Assembly (NCBI GenBank): GCA_963733135.1
Contig: CAVTBX010000006.1
Coordinates: 1-64,000 of the forward strand
Length of the DNA stretch: 64,000 nt
Direction: 5' to 3'
Origin: CAVTBX01 sp963733135
GTDB lineage: Bacteria; Actinomycetota; Thermoleophilia; Gaiellales; Gaiellaceae
A program made the translations under genes and the position numbers. Shown here in pieces: positions 44,837-53,682 of this stretch. The notes beneath the pieces were generated by a model that was not told the DNA's origin, ran no database searches, and saw only the letters and a program-made list of their open reading frames with translations. The first letter of the stretch is position 1. Each line of letters begins with the position of its first letter.

Positions 44837-45952
44837 ATGGCCGCCGTCAAGGATCTCTACGACGTCCTCGCCGTCTCCAAGAAGGCCTCGCCCGAGGACA
44901 TCAAGAAGGCCTACCGCAAGCTTGCGCGCAAGCACCACCCGGACGCGAATCCGGGCGACGCCGCGGCCGAGGAGCGCTTCAAGGAAGTCCAAGCGGCCTA
45001 CGACGTGCTCTCCGACCCGGAGAAGCGCAAGCAGTACGACACCGTGGGTAACCGCATGTTCACCGGCGGCGGCAACGGCGCCGGCGGCTTCAACGTCAAC
45101 TTCGGCGGAAACATCGGTGACCTCGGAGACCTCAGCGACATCCTCGGCGGGCTCTTCGGAAACGTCGGCGGCCGCGCGCGGACGCGCGGGCAGCGCCAGC
45201 AGCGCGGCATCCCCGGCCGTGATGTCGAGGTCGAGATCAATGTGTCCTTCGAGGACTCGCTGCGCGGGATCGAGACGCGGATCCCGGTGCAGCTCGAGGT
45301 TCCCTGCGAGACCTGCAACGGGTCGGGTGCGGAGCCCGGGACCGCGCCGGTGCTCTGCCCGGAGTGCCGCGGTCGCGGCGTCGTGGCCGAGGATCAGGGC
45401 ATCTTCGCCCTCTCGCAACCGTGCCCTCGCTGCGGCGGCGACGGCACGGTAATCGAGAGGCCGTGCCGGACGTGCAGCGGCTCTGGCCGCCAGGTGCGGA
45501 CGAAGCGCTACACGGTGAAGATCCCGGCCGGCGTCAAGGACGGCACGCGGATCAAGCTGAAGGGCAAGGGCGAGGCAGGCCGGGGTGGGGGCCCTGCGGG
45601 TGACCTCCACGTCGTAACGCGCGTCGCTGGGTCACCGCTGTACGAGCGCCGTGGCTCCGATCTGGTGCTGGAGGTGCCCGTGACCTACACGGAGGCCGCC
45701 CTCGGGGCCACTGTGGAGATTCCGACGCCCGAGGGGCGCATCTCGCTGAAGATCCCTGCCGGCTCGCAGGACGGCAAGACCCTCAGGCTCAAGGGTCGCG
45801 GTGCGCCGAAGCTGAACGCGAGCGGCAAGGGTGACCTGCTCGCCCGGGTCCGGGTGACGATCCCGTCGAAGCTCACCAAGGCCGAACGCGAGGCGCTCGA
45901 GGCCTACGAAAAAGTCTCGCGCGAGAACCCACGCGAGCGGTTGGAGGCTTGA
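44837..45952 (+). CDS. dnaJ: Chaperone protein DnaJ (Hsp40, type I)
   Basis: J-domain co-chaperone of DnaK, 371 residues. The J domain (KDLYDVLAVSKKASPEDIKK) has its HPD in KHHPDANPGD. A Gly-rich linker (GGGNGAGGFNVNFGGNIGDL) follows. All four zinc-finger repeats are present: CETCNGSG, CPECRGRG, CPRCGGDG and CRTCSGSG. Then comes the two-barrel C-terminal domain. ATG 44837 with GGGGAGA upstream is chosen; an in-frame ATG at 44804 lies in the palindromic repeat. The stop overlaps the hspR start. Confidence 0.97.
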   Translation: MAAVKDLYDVLAVSKKASPEDIKKAYRKLARKHHPDANPGDAAAEERFKEVQAAYDVLSDPEKRKQYDTVGNRMFTGGGNGAGGFNVNFGGNIGDLGDLSDILGGLFGNVGGRARTRGQRQQRGIPGRDVEVEINVSFEDSLRGIETRIPVQLEVPCETCNGSGAEPGTAPVLCPECRGRGVVAEDQGIFALSQPCPRCGGDGTVIERPCRTCSGSGRQVRTKRYTVKIPAGVKDGTRIKLKGKGEAGRGGGPAGDLHVVTRVAGSPLYERRGSDLVLEVPVTYTEAALGATVEIPTPEGRISLKIPAGSQDGKTLRLKGRGAPKLNASGKGDLLARVRVTIPSKLTKAEREALEAYEKVSRENPRERLEA

Positions 45953-46329
45953 TGGCTACGACGCTGGACGGCCATCCCCGCTACATGATCTCGGTCGCGG
46001 CCGAGCTCGTCGGCATGCACCCGCAAACGTTGCGGATCTACGAGGCAAAGGGTCTCGTCCGGCCGAAGCGGACGCCCGGGAACACGCGGCTCTACTCCGA
46101 GCTCGACCTCGAGCGGCTCCGGCTCATCCAGCGGCTCACGACCGAGCTCGGCCTCAACCTCGCAGGCGTCGAGGTCGTGCTGCGGCTTCAGGACGAAGTG
46201 GCACGACTCCGCCGGCGCATCGACCGCCTCGAGCGCGACGCGCGCGACGAGCTGCGAAGCGTCCACAAGCACTACCGCCGTGAGCTCGTGCTCTACCGCG
46301 GCGGCGATTCACTCCCGGAGCGAAGGTAA
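45952..46329 (+). CDS. hspR: Heat-shock repressor HspR (MerR family)
   Basis: A 125-residue MerR-type regulator. The winged helix reads YMISVAAELVGMHPQTLRIY then EAKGLVRPKRTPGNTRLYSE, typical of HspR. A dimerising coiled coil (EVARLRRRIDRLERDARDEL) follows. In Streptomyces HspR binds HAIR sites and needs DnaK as co-repressor, so the operon would shut itself off when DnaK is free. ATG 45952 overlaps the dnaJ stop by one base (TGATG). Confidence 0.95.
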   Translation: MATTLDGHPRYMISVAAELVGMHPQTLRIYEAKGLVRPKRTPGNTRLYSELDLERLRLIQRLTTELGLNLAGVEVVLRLQDEVARLRRRIDRLERDARDELRSVHKHYRRELVLYRGGDSLPERR

Positions 46330-46332
46330 CCC

Positions 46333-48813
46333 ATGGATTTCAACCGGCTCACGCTGAAATCCCAGGAGGCCGTCGCGGGCGCGCAGGAGCTCGCCCGCCG
46401 CACCGGCAATCCCGAGGTCTATCCCGAGCATCTGACCCTCGCGCTCCTCGACCAGGAGCTGCCGCGTACGCTCGTCGAGCGAGCGGGCGCGTCCGTGCCC
46501 GACCTCCGAGCCAAGGCGGAGGCGGCCCTCGCGGCGAAACCGGCCGTCCAGGGCGGCGCCCAGCAGCCGCGCGTCTCGGCCGCGTTCTCGCGCGCCCTCG
46601 ACGCTGCCGAGAAGGAGATGCGGAAGCTCGAAGACGACTACGTCTCGACCGAGCATCTGCTGCTCGCGCTCGAGCTCGTGCCGCGCGATGCGCTGCTCGA
46701 CGCTCTCACGAAGGTGCGTGGCTCCCAGCGCGTCACCTCGCAGGATCCGGAGGGCTCCTACCAGGCGCTCGAAAAGTTCGGCCGCGACCTCACCGAGGCC
46801 GCCGAGGAGGGCAAGCTCGACCCGGTCATCGGGCGCGACGAGGAGATCCGGCGAGTCATCCAGGTGCTCTCGCGCCGGACGAAGAACAACCCGGTGCTGA
46901 TCGGCGATCCCGGGGTCGGCAAGACAGCGATCGCCGAGGGGCTCGCGCAGCGCATCGTCGCCGGAGACGTGCCCGAGGGTCTCAAGGGCAAGCGGGTCTG
47001 GGCGCTCGACATCGGCTCGCTCCTCGCCGGCTCGAAGTACCGCGGCGAGTTCGAGGAGCGCCTCAAGGCCGTCCTCGGCGAGATCAAGGAGTCGGCCGGC
47101 GCGATCATCCTCTTCATCGACGAGCTCCACACGATCGTCGGGGCCGGAGCAGCCGAGGGCGCGGTCGACGCGGCCAACATGCTGAAGCCGCTGCTCGCTC
47201 GCGGTGAGCTCCGCTGTGTCGGCGCGACGACGCTCGACGAGTACCGAAAGCACGTCGAGAAGGACGCGGCGCTCGAGCGGCGCTTCCAGCCCGTCTTCGT
47301 CGGCGAGCCGTCCGTCGCAGACACGATCGCGATCCTGCGCGGCCTGAAGGAGCGCTACGAGGCCCACCACGGCGTGCGGATCCGGGACGCCGCGCTTGTG
47401 GCAGCGGCCGTGCTCTCCGACCGCTACATCTCGGACCGCCACCTTCCCGACAAGGCGATCGACCTGGTTGACGAGTCCGCGTCGCGCCTCCGCATGGAGA
47501 TCGACTCCTCGCCGATCGAGCTCGACGAGGCCGACCGGCGTGTGCGCCAGCTCGAGATCGAGCTCGCGGCCATGAGCAAGGAGACGTCCGAGGTCAGGAA
47601 GCCCGTCGAGCGCGAGCTCGCCGAGGCGACGGAAGCCAGAAATGAGCTCGCCGGGCGCTGGGCGCGCGAGAAGGAGGCACTCGACCGGGTCAAGGAGATC
47701 ACGCAGCGGATCGACGACCTCCGAATGGAGGCCGAGCGGGCCGAACGTCAGGGCGACCTCCAGCGGGTCGCGGAGATCCGCTACGGCGAGCTGCCGCAGC
47801 TCGAGGCCGAGCTGGCCGAGCGCGCCGAGCCCGAGGAGGGGCCGATGGTGAAGGAAGAGGTGGACGAGGATGACGTCGCAGCCGTCGTCGCGCGCTGGAC
47901 GGGCATCCCGGTCGACCGACTCCTCGAGGGCGAGACCGAGAAGCTGATCCACATGGAGGAACGTCTGCACGGGCGAGTCGTCGGACAGGACGAGGCCGTC
48001 GAGGCCGTCGCGAATGCGCTCCGGCGCGCGCGGACGGGGCTCCAGGACCCGAACCGGCCGATCGGCTCGTTCGTCTTCCTCGGCCCGACCGGCGTGGGAA
48101 AGACCGAGCTCGCACGCGCCCTCGCCGAGTTCATGTTCGACGACGAGCGGGCCATGGTCAGGCTCGACATGTCCGAATACCAGGAGCGGCACACGGTCGC
48201 CCGGCTCGTCGGCGCGCCGCCCGGCTACGTCGGCTACGAGGAGGGCGGTCAGCTCACCGAGGCTGTGCGTCGGCGCCCATACTCGGTCGTCCTACTCGAC
48301 GAGATCGAGAAGGCGCACGCGGAGGTCTTCGACGTGCTGCTCCAGATCCTGGACGACGGGCGGCTGACCGACGGCCAGGGCCGTACGGTCGACTTCCGAA
48401 ACGCGGTCGTGATCATGACGTCCAACGTCCGGTCGCCCGAGGAGATGCGAGCGATCTTCCGGCCCGAGTTCCTGAACCGGATCGACGAGATCGTCCAGTT
48501 CGAGGCGCTGAGCCGCGAGCAGCTCGGCGAGATCGTCGAGCTCCAGCTCCGGCAGCTTCGCGCGCGGCTCGCCGAGCGCGGCCTCGGGCTCGAGCTCACG
48601 GATGCCGCCAAGGAGGTCCTCACAGAGGCGGGTTGGGATCCGAGCTACGGCGCCCGGCCGCTCAAGCGCGCGATCCAGCGCCTGGTCGAGAACCCGCTCG
48701 CAGTCCGGCTCCTCGAGCGCGAGTTCACCGAGGGCGACACCGTCCAGGTCGACGCGCGCGACGGCGAGCTCGAGTTCGAGAAGGCCGACTCCCCGGAACC
48801 AGTTGCCGCCTAG
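46333..48813 (+). CDS. clpB: ATP-dependent disaggregase ClpB
   Basis: An 826-residue Hsp100. It has the N-domain (residues 1-140), AAA1 with GDPGVGKTAIAEGLAQ and Walker B IILFIDELH, and a middle coiled-coil domain (about 390-510) that distinguishes ClpB from ClpA/C. AAA2 follows with GPTGVGKTELARALAEF, pore loop GAPPGYVGYEEGGQLT and VLLDEIEKAH, and then the C-terminal oligomerisation domain. Slightly shorter than the usual 850-870. It lies 3 bp after hspR, so disaggregase and Hsp70 are made together. Confidence 0.97.
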   Translation: MDFNRLTLKSQEAVAGAQELARRTGNPEVYPEHLTLALLDQELPRTLVERAGASVPDLRAKAEAALAAKPAVQGGAQQPRVSAAFSRALDAAEKEMRKLEDDYVSTEHLLLALELVPRDALLDALTKVRGSQRVTSQDPEGSYQALEKFGRDLTEAAEEGKLDPVIGRDEEIRRVIQVLSRRTKNNPVLIGDPGVGKTAIAEGLAQRIVAGDVPEGLKGKRVWALDIGSLLAGSKYRGEFEERLKAVLGEIKESAGAIILFIDELHTIVGAGAAEGAVDAANMLKPLLARGELRCVGATTLDEYRKHVEKDAALERRFQPVFVGEPSVADTIAILRGLKERYEAHHGVRIRDAALVAAAVLSDRYISDRHLPDKAIDLVDESASRLRMEIDSSPIELDEADRRVRQLEIELAAMSKETSEVRKPVERELAEATEARNELAGRWAREKEALDRVKEITQRIDDLRMEAERAERQGDLQRVAEIRYGELPQLEAELAERAEPEEGPMVKEEVDEDDVAAVVARWTGIPVDRLLEGETEKLIHMEERLHGRVVGQDEAVEAVANALRRARTGLQDPNRPIGSFVFLGPTGVGKTELARALAEFMFDDERAMVRLDMSEYQERHTVARLVGAPPGYVGYEEGGQLTEAVRRRPYSVVLLDEIEKAHAEVFDVLLQILDDGRLTDGQGRTVDFRNAVVIMTSNVRSPEEMRAIFRPEFLNRIDEIVQFEALSREQLGEIVELQLRQLRARLAERGLGLELTDAAKEVLTEAGWDPSYGARPLKRAIQRLVENPLAVRLLEREFTEGDTVQVDARDGELEFEKADSPEPVAA

Positions 48814-48856
48814 CCGACCTAGTAACAGTCTGTTGCTAAGTGGCGGGACCCGGGTC

Positions 48857-49387
48857 GTGACGGCGGTTGCGGCCAGCCCGGCGCACACGATGACGAAGCC
48901 GAGCCGCGAGGTGATCGCGCTCGTGGCCGGGCATGGCGTCGAGGGGGACGTCCACGCCGGCGCGACCGTCAAGCACCGCTCGCGCGTTCGCCGCGACGCG
49001 ACGAGCCCGAACCTCCGCCAGGTGCACCTCATCCATGCCGAGCTTCACGACGAGCTCCGCGCCGCGGGCTTCGAGGTCGCACCTGGGCAGATGGGCGAGA
49101 ACGTGACCACGCGCGGGCTGAACCTCCTTGCGCTCCCCGCGGGTGCCCGGCTCCGGCTCGGCGAGGCTGCGATCCTCGAGGTGACCGGCCTCCGGAACCC
49201 GTGCGTCCAGCTCGACGGCATCCAGCCCGGCCTCATGGAGGCGACCCTCGACCGCGATCCCGACGGCAACCTCGTCCGAAAGACTGGCGTTATGAGCATC
49301 GTCGTCGAGGGCGGCGACGTTCGGCCGGGCGACGCAATCGAAGTCGAGCTTCCGCCGGAGCCGCACGCGCCGCTCCAGCCCGTCTAG
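48857..49387 (+). CDS. MOSC domain-containing protein
   Basis: A 176-residue single MOSC domain. It begins TAVAASPAHTMTKPSREVIA, then LVAGHGVEGDVHAG, LRQVHLIHAEL, PGQMGENVTTRGLNLLALPA and TGLRNPCVQLDG with the conserved Cys. MOSC domains bind sulphur or molybdenum cofactor. It may modify or deliver Moco, which fits a genome with moaA (37.9 kb). The GTG at 48857 matches the usual N-terminus. Its TAG stop is the left end of a hairpin element. Confidence 0.88.
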   Translation: MTAVAASPAHTMTKPSREVIALVAGHGVEGDVHAGATVKHRSRVRRDATSPNLRQVHLIHAELHDELRAAGFEVAPGQMGENVTTRGLNLLALPAGARLRLGEAAILEVTGLRNPCVQLDGIQPGLMEATLDRDPDGNLVRKTGVMSIVVEGGDVRPGDAIEVELPPEPHAPLQPV

Positions 49388-49549
49388 GAGGGTCTAGCGA
49401 AACAGCCGTTATGCCGGCTGGTCGTGCTGCTCGCCCCGAGCCGGCGTCCTCAGTCGCGCCCGTACCTCAGGTACGAGCGCTCCCTGCGTCCTTGGCTCGA
49501 AACGAGCAGCACGACCAGACAACGAAGACCGTTTCGCTAGACCCTCCTA
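49384..49549. repeat. Long hairpin element, family B copy 2
   Basis: A 166-bp element with arms GAGGGTCTAGCGA / TCGCTAGACCCTC. Its left CTAG holds the MOSC stop codon. The interior (GGTCGTGCTGCTCGCC, CCGTACC-TCA-GGTACG, CGAAACGAGCAGCACGACC) matches copy 1 at 34333-34498 in reverse orientation. Versus copy 1, three arm base pairs are changed on both sides. It separates two co-directional genes. Confidence 0.85.
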
Positions 49550-49581
49550 ACGGGCCGTTCCTCGCGGGTAGCGTTCGAGCC

Positions 49582-50280
49582 GTGGCGCACCACATCGACA
49601 AGCCGCTCGGCTTGAGCGAGGTCCTGGCCGAGACCATTCGCCTCTACGGCGAGCGCCTGGCGGGCGCGTTCGGGCTCGGGCTCGTCTACACGGCCGCGAC
49701 TGCGGTGGGAGCGCTCAGCAGCGCGATCGGGATCATCGTCGCCTCGCTCGGCTTCGGCCTGGTTCTCGCGGCTACGGCACGCCTCGCAGCCGGTGACAGC
49801 TTCGTGGAGGCGTGGAAGCAGGTCGCGGTCCGGCTCCCGACCCTCGTCGTCTTGAGCGGCGCCGTCGCCGTGCCCTTCGTGATCGCGGCGAGCTACCTCC
49901 TCCTGATCATCATCGGGGCGGCCTGGCTCGCTCTGGCGGGCTTTGCGATACCGGTCGCGATGCTCGAGCGCGAGGCGGAGGGTCAGCCGTGGCACGCTCG
50001 CATCGGCTACGCGTTCGAGCGCTCCGTGCGGCTCGCCCGAACCGATTACCTCCACGCGCTCGGTGTGAACGCAGCGCTTGCCCTGATCTATCTCCTCGTA
50101 GGCGTCCTGCTCGCGGCGCTCCTGCGCGGCTTCGCGGACAACAGCCAGCTCGTGGCGACGCTCCTCACGCAGGTCGTGCTAGCGCCCTTCTTCTTCCTCG
50201 GCCTCTCCGTCCTCTACTTCGAGCAGCGGATGCGCGCGGTGGCCGAGACGCCGCAGGCGACTCAGATCGCCGACCGGTAA
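49582..50280 (+). CDS. Polytopic membrane protein, function unknown
   Basis: GTG start, 232 residues, about six hydrophobic helices grouped as pairs (for example LAGAFGLGLVYTAATAVGAL and PTLVVLSGAVAVPFVIAASY). It has the segment PVAMLEREAEGQPWHARIGYA then FERSVRLARTDYLHALGV. This wording resembles uncharacterised 'glycerophosphoryl diester phosphodiesterase membrane-domain'-like proteins of actinobacteria. No catalytic residues can be pointed out. Confidence 0.6.
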   Translation: MAHHIDKPLGLSEVLAETIRLYGERLAGAFGLGLVYTAATAVGALSSAIGIIVASLGFGLVLAATARLAAGDSFVEAWKQVAVRLPTLVVLSGAVAVPFVIAASYLLLIIIGAAWLALAGFAIPVAMLEREAEGQPWHARIGYAFERSVRLARTDYLHALGVNAALALIYLLVGVLLAALLRGFADNSQLVATLLTQVVLAPFFFLGLSVLYFEQRMRAVAETPQATQIADR

Positions 50281-50318
50281 GGGATAAGCTCCGCCTCCCA
50301 ACTATGGAGGAGGCGCCG

Positions 50319-50609
50319 GTGCCGACCTACATCATGCTGAGCACGCTGAGCGACCAGGGTCTTCAGACTCTGCGCGCCAATCCGGCCCGCCTGAAGGAAG
50401 TCAACCGCGACGTCGAGGAGCTCGGCGCGCGCGTCCTCAACCAGTGGTTCATGCTCGGCCCGTTCGACTTCGTGAACGTGGTCGAGGCTCCGGACGGCGC
50501 CACGGTGGCCAAGGTCTCGGTCGCCCTCGGGGCCCGCGGCTCGATCAAGCAGCTCCAGACGTACGAGATGCTCGACGTCGACGACTTCCTGGGCCTCCTC
50601 GAGAGCTAG
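50319..50609 (+). CDS. GYD domain-containing protein
   Basis: A 96-residue protein beginning PTYIMLSTLSDQGLQTLRAN, with LGARVLNQWFMLGPFDFVNV and VAKVSVALGARGSIKQLQTY. This is the small GYD/YciI-like ferredoxin-fold family of unknown function. GTG at 50319 with GGAGGAGG eight bases upstream is preferred over the ATG at 50304, which lies within that ribosome site. Confidence 0.85.
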   Translation: MPTYIMLSTLSDQGLQTLRANPARLKEVNRDVEELGARVLNQWFMLGPFDFVNVVEAPDGATVAKVSVALGARGSIKQLQTYEMLDVDDFLGLLES

Positions 50610-50611
50610 TT

Positions 50612-50833
50612 GTGCCCGACCCGGCCGAGCTGCCGGACTGGGTGCGCGCTGAGGTCTCGGGCTGGCCGGAGGATGCCTGGGGCGTCCATCAGGCCCGCTT
50701 GCTCCTTCGGGACGGACGGGTGCTCGAGCCCGTCGCGATCCTGCCGAGCGGCGAGGTTGTCGGCTGGGGTCAGGCCGGCTCGGCCGAGTTCGAGGCCGAG
50801 GACGTCGTGGCGATCGAGCGCGTCGACCGCTAG
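50612..50833 (+). CDS. Small hypothetical protein
   Basis: A 73-residue GTG-start protein, PDPAELPDWVRAEVSGWPED continuing to LPSGEVVGWGQAGSAEFEAE. It starts two bases after the GYD gene stop, so it is probably co-translated with it. It is acidic, with three to four Trp residues and no membrane helix. I do not recognise a family. Confidence 0.5.
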   Translation: MPDPAELPDWVRAEVSGWPEDAWGVHQARLLLRDGRVLEPVAILPSGEVVGWGQAGSAEFEAEDVVAIERVDR

Positions 50834-50841
50834 CCGAGCGG

Positions 50842-51411
50842 CTACTCCGCCAGGACCCAGACGTAGTCGGCCTGCTCGGCGCCCATGTGGCACGTCCAGC
50901 AGACCGAGTCGCGCGCCAGCTCCGTGAACGGTTCGCCGGGGCTGTCGCGTACGTACTCCACGAACATCCAGTCGTTGTGCGCCGGGTCGGCCGCCTCGAT
51001 CTTCCGCATCGTGGCGATGAGCCCGATGAAGTCGGCGTCGGGCCGCCGCGCGTGCTTGACGATCACAGTGCCGTTCGGGAAGAGGCCGCCGCGGCGCTCC
51101 TTCGACGCGAACACATCCTTCGTGCCGAGATGCGGATCCGAGTCGCGCGGCGGGATGTCCGTCGCGAGAGTCGCCCACTCCGTGTAGCCGGCGGTGAAGC
51201 GCGGGAGGCCTGGGAGCGGCTTCGGCTTCTCAGGCGGCGCGTCGTTCGTTGTCGTGTCGGCCTCCTCCTCGGTGGTCGTCGGTTCCTCTTCGGTGGTTGC
51301 AGGCTCGCCCGTCTCGGTCGGAGCCGGCTCGGACACGGCCGCGGGCTCGTCGGAGCCGCCACAGGCTGCGAGCGCGAGGACGAGGACGGCCAGAAGCGCC
51401 AGGCGCGCCAT
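50842..51411 (-). CDS. Cytochrome P460-like lipoprotein
   Basis: A 189-residue lipoprotein. The signal peptide MARLALLAVLVLALAACGG has a lipobox Cys and is followed by a Thr/Glu-rich linker (TTEEEPTTTEEEADTTT). The P460-type domain reads VFASKERRGGLFPNGTVIVK, PDADFIGLIATMRKIEAADP and DWMFVEYVR. A c-type haem motif CWTCH sits near the C-terminus. It would be a periplasmic or cell-surface haem protein. The substrate (hydroxylamine in classic P460) is not implied here. Confidence 0.82.
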   Translation of the reverse strand: MARLALLAVLVLALAACGGSDEPAAVSEPAPTETGEPATTEEEPTTTEEEADTTTNDAPPEKPKPLPGLPRFTAGYTEWATLATDIPPRDSDPHLGTKDVFASKERRGGLFPNGTVIVKHARRPDADFIGLIATMRKIEAADPAHNDWMFVEYVRDSPGEPFTELARDSVCWTCHMGAEQADYVWVLAE

Positions 51412-51440
51412 GCCCTTCAGTGTGCGGACCGCCCTAGGCG

Positions 51441-52049
51441 TTACGCAAGCCAGGACGGGATCCGCACGTGAAGGTGGTTGTCGTGGTGCGGCAGGATCTC
51501 GACAACTCCCGGTGGGCCGCGGAGCCTCGTCCCTGGGCCAACGAACACCTTCTCCGCGCCCGCTCGCACGAAGCGATCGACGAGCTCCTGTGCGAGGCCG
51601 AGATTCACTTGGCCGGCGTGCTTCGGCGGACGCTCACGCCGGTCGCGGCGTGGGTAGTAGACGTCCACATCGAGGCCGTTCTGGTGGGAGACGTGGCCCG
51701 GCCCGCCCCATTCAGGCCCGAAGGAGCCGCCGCGTGGACGCGACAGGTCTCCGACTCCGACGCGCGGCGCGCCCGGGTGCGCTGCCGTGAATCCCCGGAT
51801 GACGCGAAGGACGATCCGAACGAGGCCGTCGGCGCCGTTCCGCCTCCAGCCGGGGCTCGGGGAGACGTGCTCGAGCGGATCCCACGTGAAGAGCGTCGGG
51901 CTCTCGGCCGGAAGGCGAACGCCTTTCAGGAGCCGCCCGCCGGTCGGCAAGCCGAGCGCGACCGAGTCCCGCCAGCGAACCACGATCGCGGGCGGATCTG
52001 GCGGCGGATCGGGCGGCGGCTCCGGCGGGCCGGTCGGGAGAGCGAGCAT
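51441..52049 (-). CDS. Penicillin-insensitive murein endopeptidase-like (M74) protein
   Basis: About 202 residues from ATG 52049. After a Pro-rich start (GPPEPPPDPPPDPP), the domain shows VGDLSRPRGGSFGPEWGGPG then HVSHQNGLDVDVYYPRRD, and ends PHHDNHLHVRIPSW. The His and Asp of SHQNGLDVD and the HxH of NHLHVRI are the zinc ligands expected in LAS-type (MepA/VanY-like) peptidases. It probably cuts peptidoglycan cross-links. There is no clear signal peptide at this start. It is divergent from an M14 peptidase gene. Confidence 0.75.
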   Translation of the reverse strand: MLALPTGPPEPPPDPPPDPPAIVVRWRDSVALGLPTGGRLLKGVRLPAESPTLFTWDPLEHVSPSPGWRRNGADGLVRIVLRVIRGFTAAHPGAPRVGVGDLSRPRGGSFGPEWGGPGHVSHQNGLDVDVYYPRRDRRERPPKHAGQVNLGLAQELVDRFVRAGAEKVFVGPGTRLRGPPGVVEILPHHDNHLHVRIPSWLA

Positions 52050-52101
52050 AGGGCGGGTACGGAGGACCCGCGGGTCTGGGTCCCTCGTACATGATGGCGA
52101 C

Positions 52102-52779
52102 GTGGTCTTCGCCGATGCGGCACCACCACCGCCTCCTGTGCCCGTCGTCGCCGCCAGGGTCGTCGGGCACTCGGTGCAGGGGCGGCCGATCCGGCTCCTC
52201 GAGCGCGGCAACTCCGAGAGCCGGCGGGTCGTCCTCGTCGTCGGATGCATCCACGGCAACGAATGTTCCGGCCTCGCGGTCACGCGACGGCTCGCGCGGA
52301 GCGACCCTCGCGGCTTCCGGCTCCTGATCCTCCCGGTCCTGAACCCGGACGGCCGGCGAGCCAAGACCCGTCAGAACGCGCGCGGGGTCGACCTGAACCG
52401 GAACTTCCCCGCACGCTGGCGCGCGAGTGGTCAGCGCTGGGATCCCGAGTACCCGGGCCCGCGGCCGCTGTCCGAGCCCGAGTCCCGGATTGCCCGGCGG
52501 ATCGTGCTGCGCCTTAGGCCCGACGTGACGATCTGGTACCACCAGCCGCAGGCGCTCGTGCGCGCATGGGGAAGGAGCCGGAGCGCCGCTCGCCGCTACG
52601 CGCGGGACGCCGGGGCGAGCTATCAGAGCATCCTCTGGCCGAACGGCTCCGCGCCTCGCTGGCAGAACACGCGCTTCGAGCGTGGCTCGGCCTTCGTGGT
52701 CGAGTTACGGGCCGGGCCGCTTCCCGCGCGTGCCGCCCGGGCTCACGCTCGCGCCGTGCGCGCGCTCGGTCGCCGCTAG
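52102..52779 (+). CDS. M14 family zinc carboxypeptidase, MpaA-like murein peptide amidase
   Basis: About 225 residues. Zinc ligands are in GCIHGNECSG (HxxE) and the later YHQPQALV. The motif GVDLNRNFPARW binds substrate and FVVELRAGPL supplies the catalytic Glu. The domain is short, like E. coli MpaA, which removes residues from murein tripeptide. Start is uncertain between GTG 52102 and GTG 52138. Next to a divergent murein endopeptidase-like gene, a role in cell-wall peptide turnover is likely. Confidence 0.82.
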   Translation: MVFADAAPPPPPVPVVAARVVGHSVQGRPIRLLERGNSESRRVVLVVGCIHGNECSGLAVTRRLARSDPRGFRLLILPVLNPDGRRAKTRQNARGVDLNRNFPARWRASGQRWDPEYPGPRPLSEPESRIARRIVLRLRPDVTIWYHQPQALVRAWGRSRSAARRYARDAGASYQSILWPNGSAPRWQNTRFERGSAFVVELRAGPLPARAARAHARAVRALGRR

Positions 52780-53682
52780 CTAGGCCAGCTCTGCGTACGC
52801 GACCGCGATCTCGGCGGCCGCCGCGGCGTTGTCGGCGATGAGTCGCCGGTTCGCCTCCACAGTTTGCCCGCCGCTCGCCTGGTGCAGGTGCGCGAGGACG
52901 AACGGCGTCACGTCCTGCCCGCCGATTCTGCGACGACGCGCCTCGGCGACCGCCTCTTCGATCAGCGGCTCGACGTCGAGGCTTTCCGCCGGCGGGTTCG
53001 CGACGACGACCCCGGAATGCCGGCCGAGCCGCCAGTGCATGGACGCGATCCGCGCTGCCTCCGCCGCCGACTCCACGCGGGCCGAGACGGGTGGGCCGCC
53101 CTCGGCCTTGTAGAAGAGCGGCACGGTGTCCGTGCGAAGCCCGAGCACGGGTACGCCGAGCGTCTCGAGAAGCTCCATGGTCGCGCGGACGTCAAGGAGG
53201 GACTTCGCACCGGACGCTACGACGACAGCCTGTGTCCGGGCGATCTCGCCGAGATCCGCAGAGATATCGAGCGTCTCGGTGAAGCCTCTGTGGACGCCGC
53301 CGAGGCCGCCTGTGCCCATGAAGCCGATGCCGGCTGCGCGGCAGACCGCGAGCGTGCCGCCGATCGTGGTGGCTCCGAGCGTGCCGTGGACGAGGGCGGC
53401 CGCGAGGTCGCGGGGGCCAGCCTTAACGGCGTCGTCGCCGGCTTCGGCGAAGCGCTCGAGATCCTGCTGATCGAGCCCCACCCGGATCTCGCCGTCGACG
53501 ACGCCGATCGTCGCAGGAACAGCGCCCGCCTCCTCGACCCGCCGTTCACAGTCGACCGCCACATCGAATCCCTGTCTTGCTGGGAAGCCGTGCGAGACGA
53601 GCGTCGTCTCGAGCGCGACGACTGCCCGGCGCGACTGAAGGGCGTCTGCGACGACGGGCGAGATGCGGAGCAGGTCGGTCAC
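52780..53682 (-). CDS. psuG: Pseudouridine-5'-phosphate glycosidase
   Basis: Splits pseudouridine 5'-phosphate into uracil and ribose 5-phosphate. The 300-residue protein has VVALETTLVSHGFP, VGLDQQDLERFA, GTLGATTIGGTLAVCRAAGI, FMGTGGLGGVHRG, VVVASGAKSLLDVRATMELL, and NPPAES and GGQTVEAN near the end, all strong PsuG matches. Its start overlaps the psuK stop by 4 bp (ATGA), so kinase and glycosidase act in sequence in one operon. Confidence 0.96.
   Translation of the reverse strand: MTDLLRISPVVADALQSRRAVVALETTLVSHGFPARQGFDVAVDCERRVEEAGAVPATIGVVDGEIRVGLDQQDLERFAEAGDDAVKAGPRDLAAALVHGTLGATTIGGTLAVCRAAGIGFMGTGGLGGVHRGFTETLDISADLGEIARTQAVVVASGAKSLLDVRATMELLETLGVPVLGLRTDTVPLFYKAEGGPPVSARVESAAEAARIASMHWRLGRHSGVVVANPPAESLDVEPLIEEAVAEARRRRIGGQDVTPFVLAHLHQASGGQTVEANRRLIADNAAAAAEIAVAYAELA

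Noticed and set aside
46309..48192. 627-codon open frame antisense to clpB
   Set aside because: A high-GC shadow of clpB; Leu/Arg-rich without any domain, while clpB is complete on the other strand.
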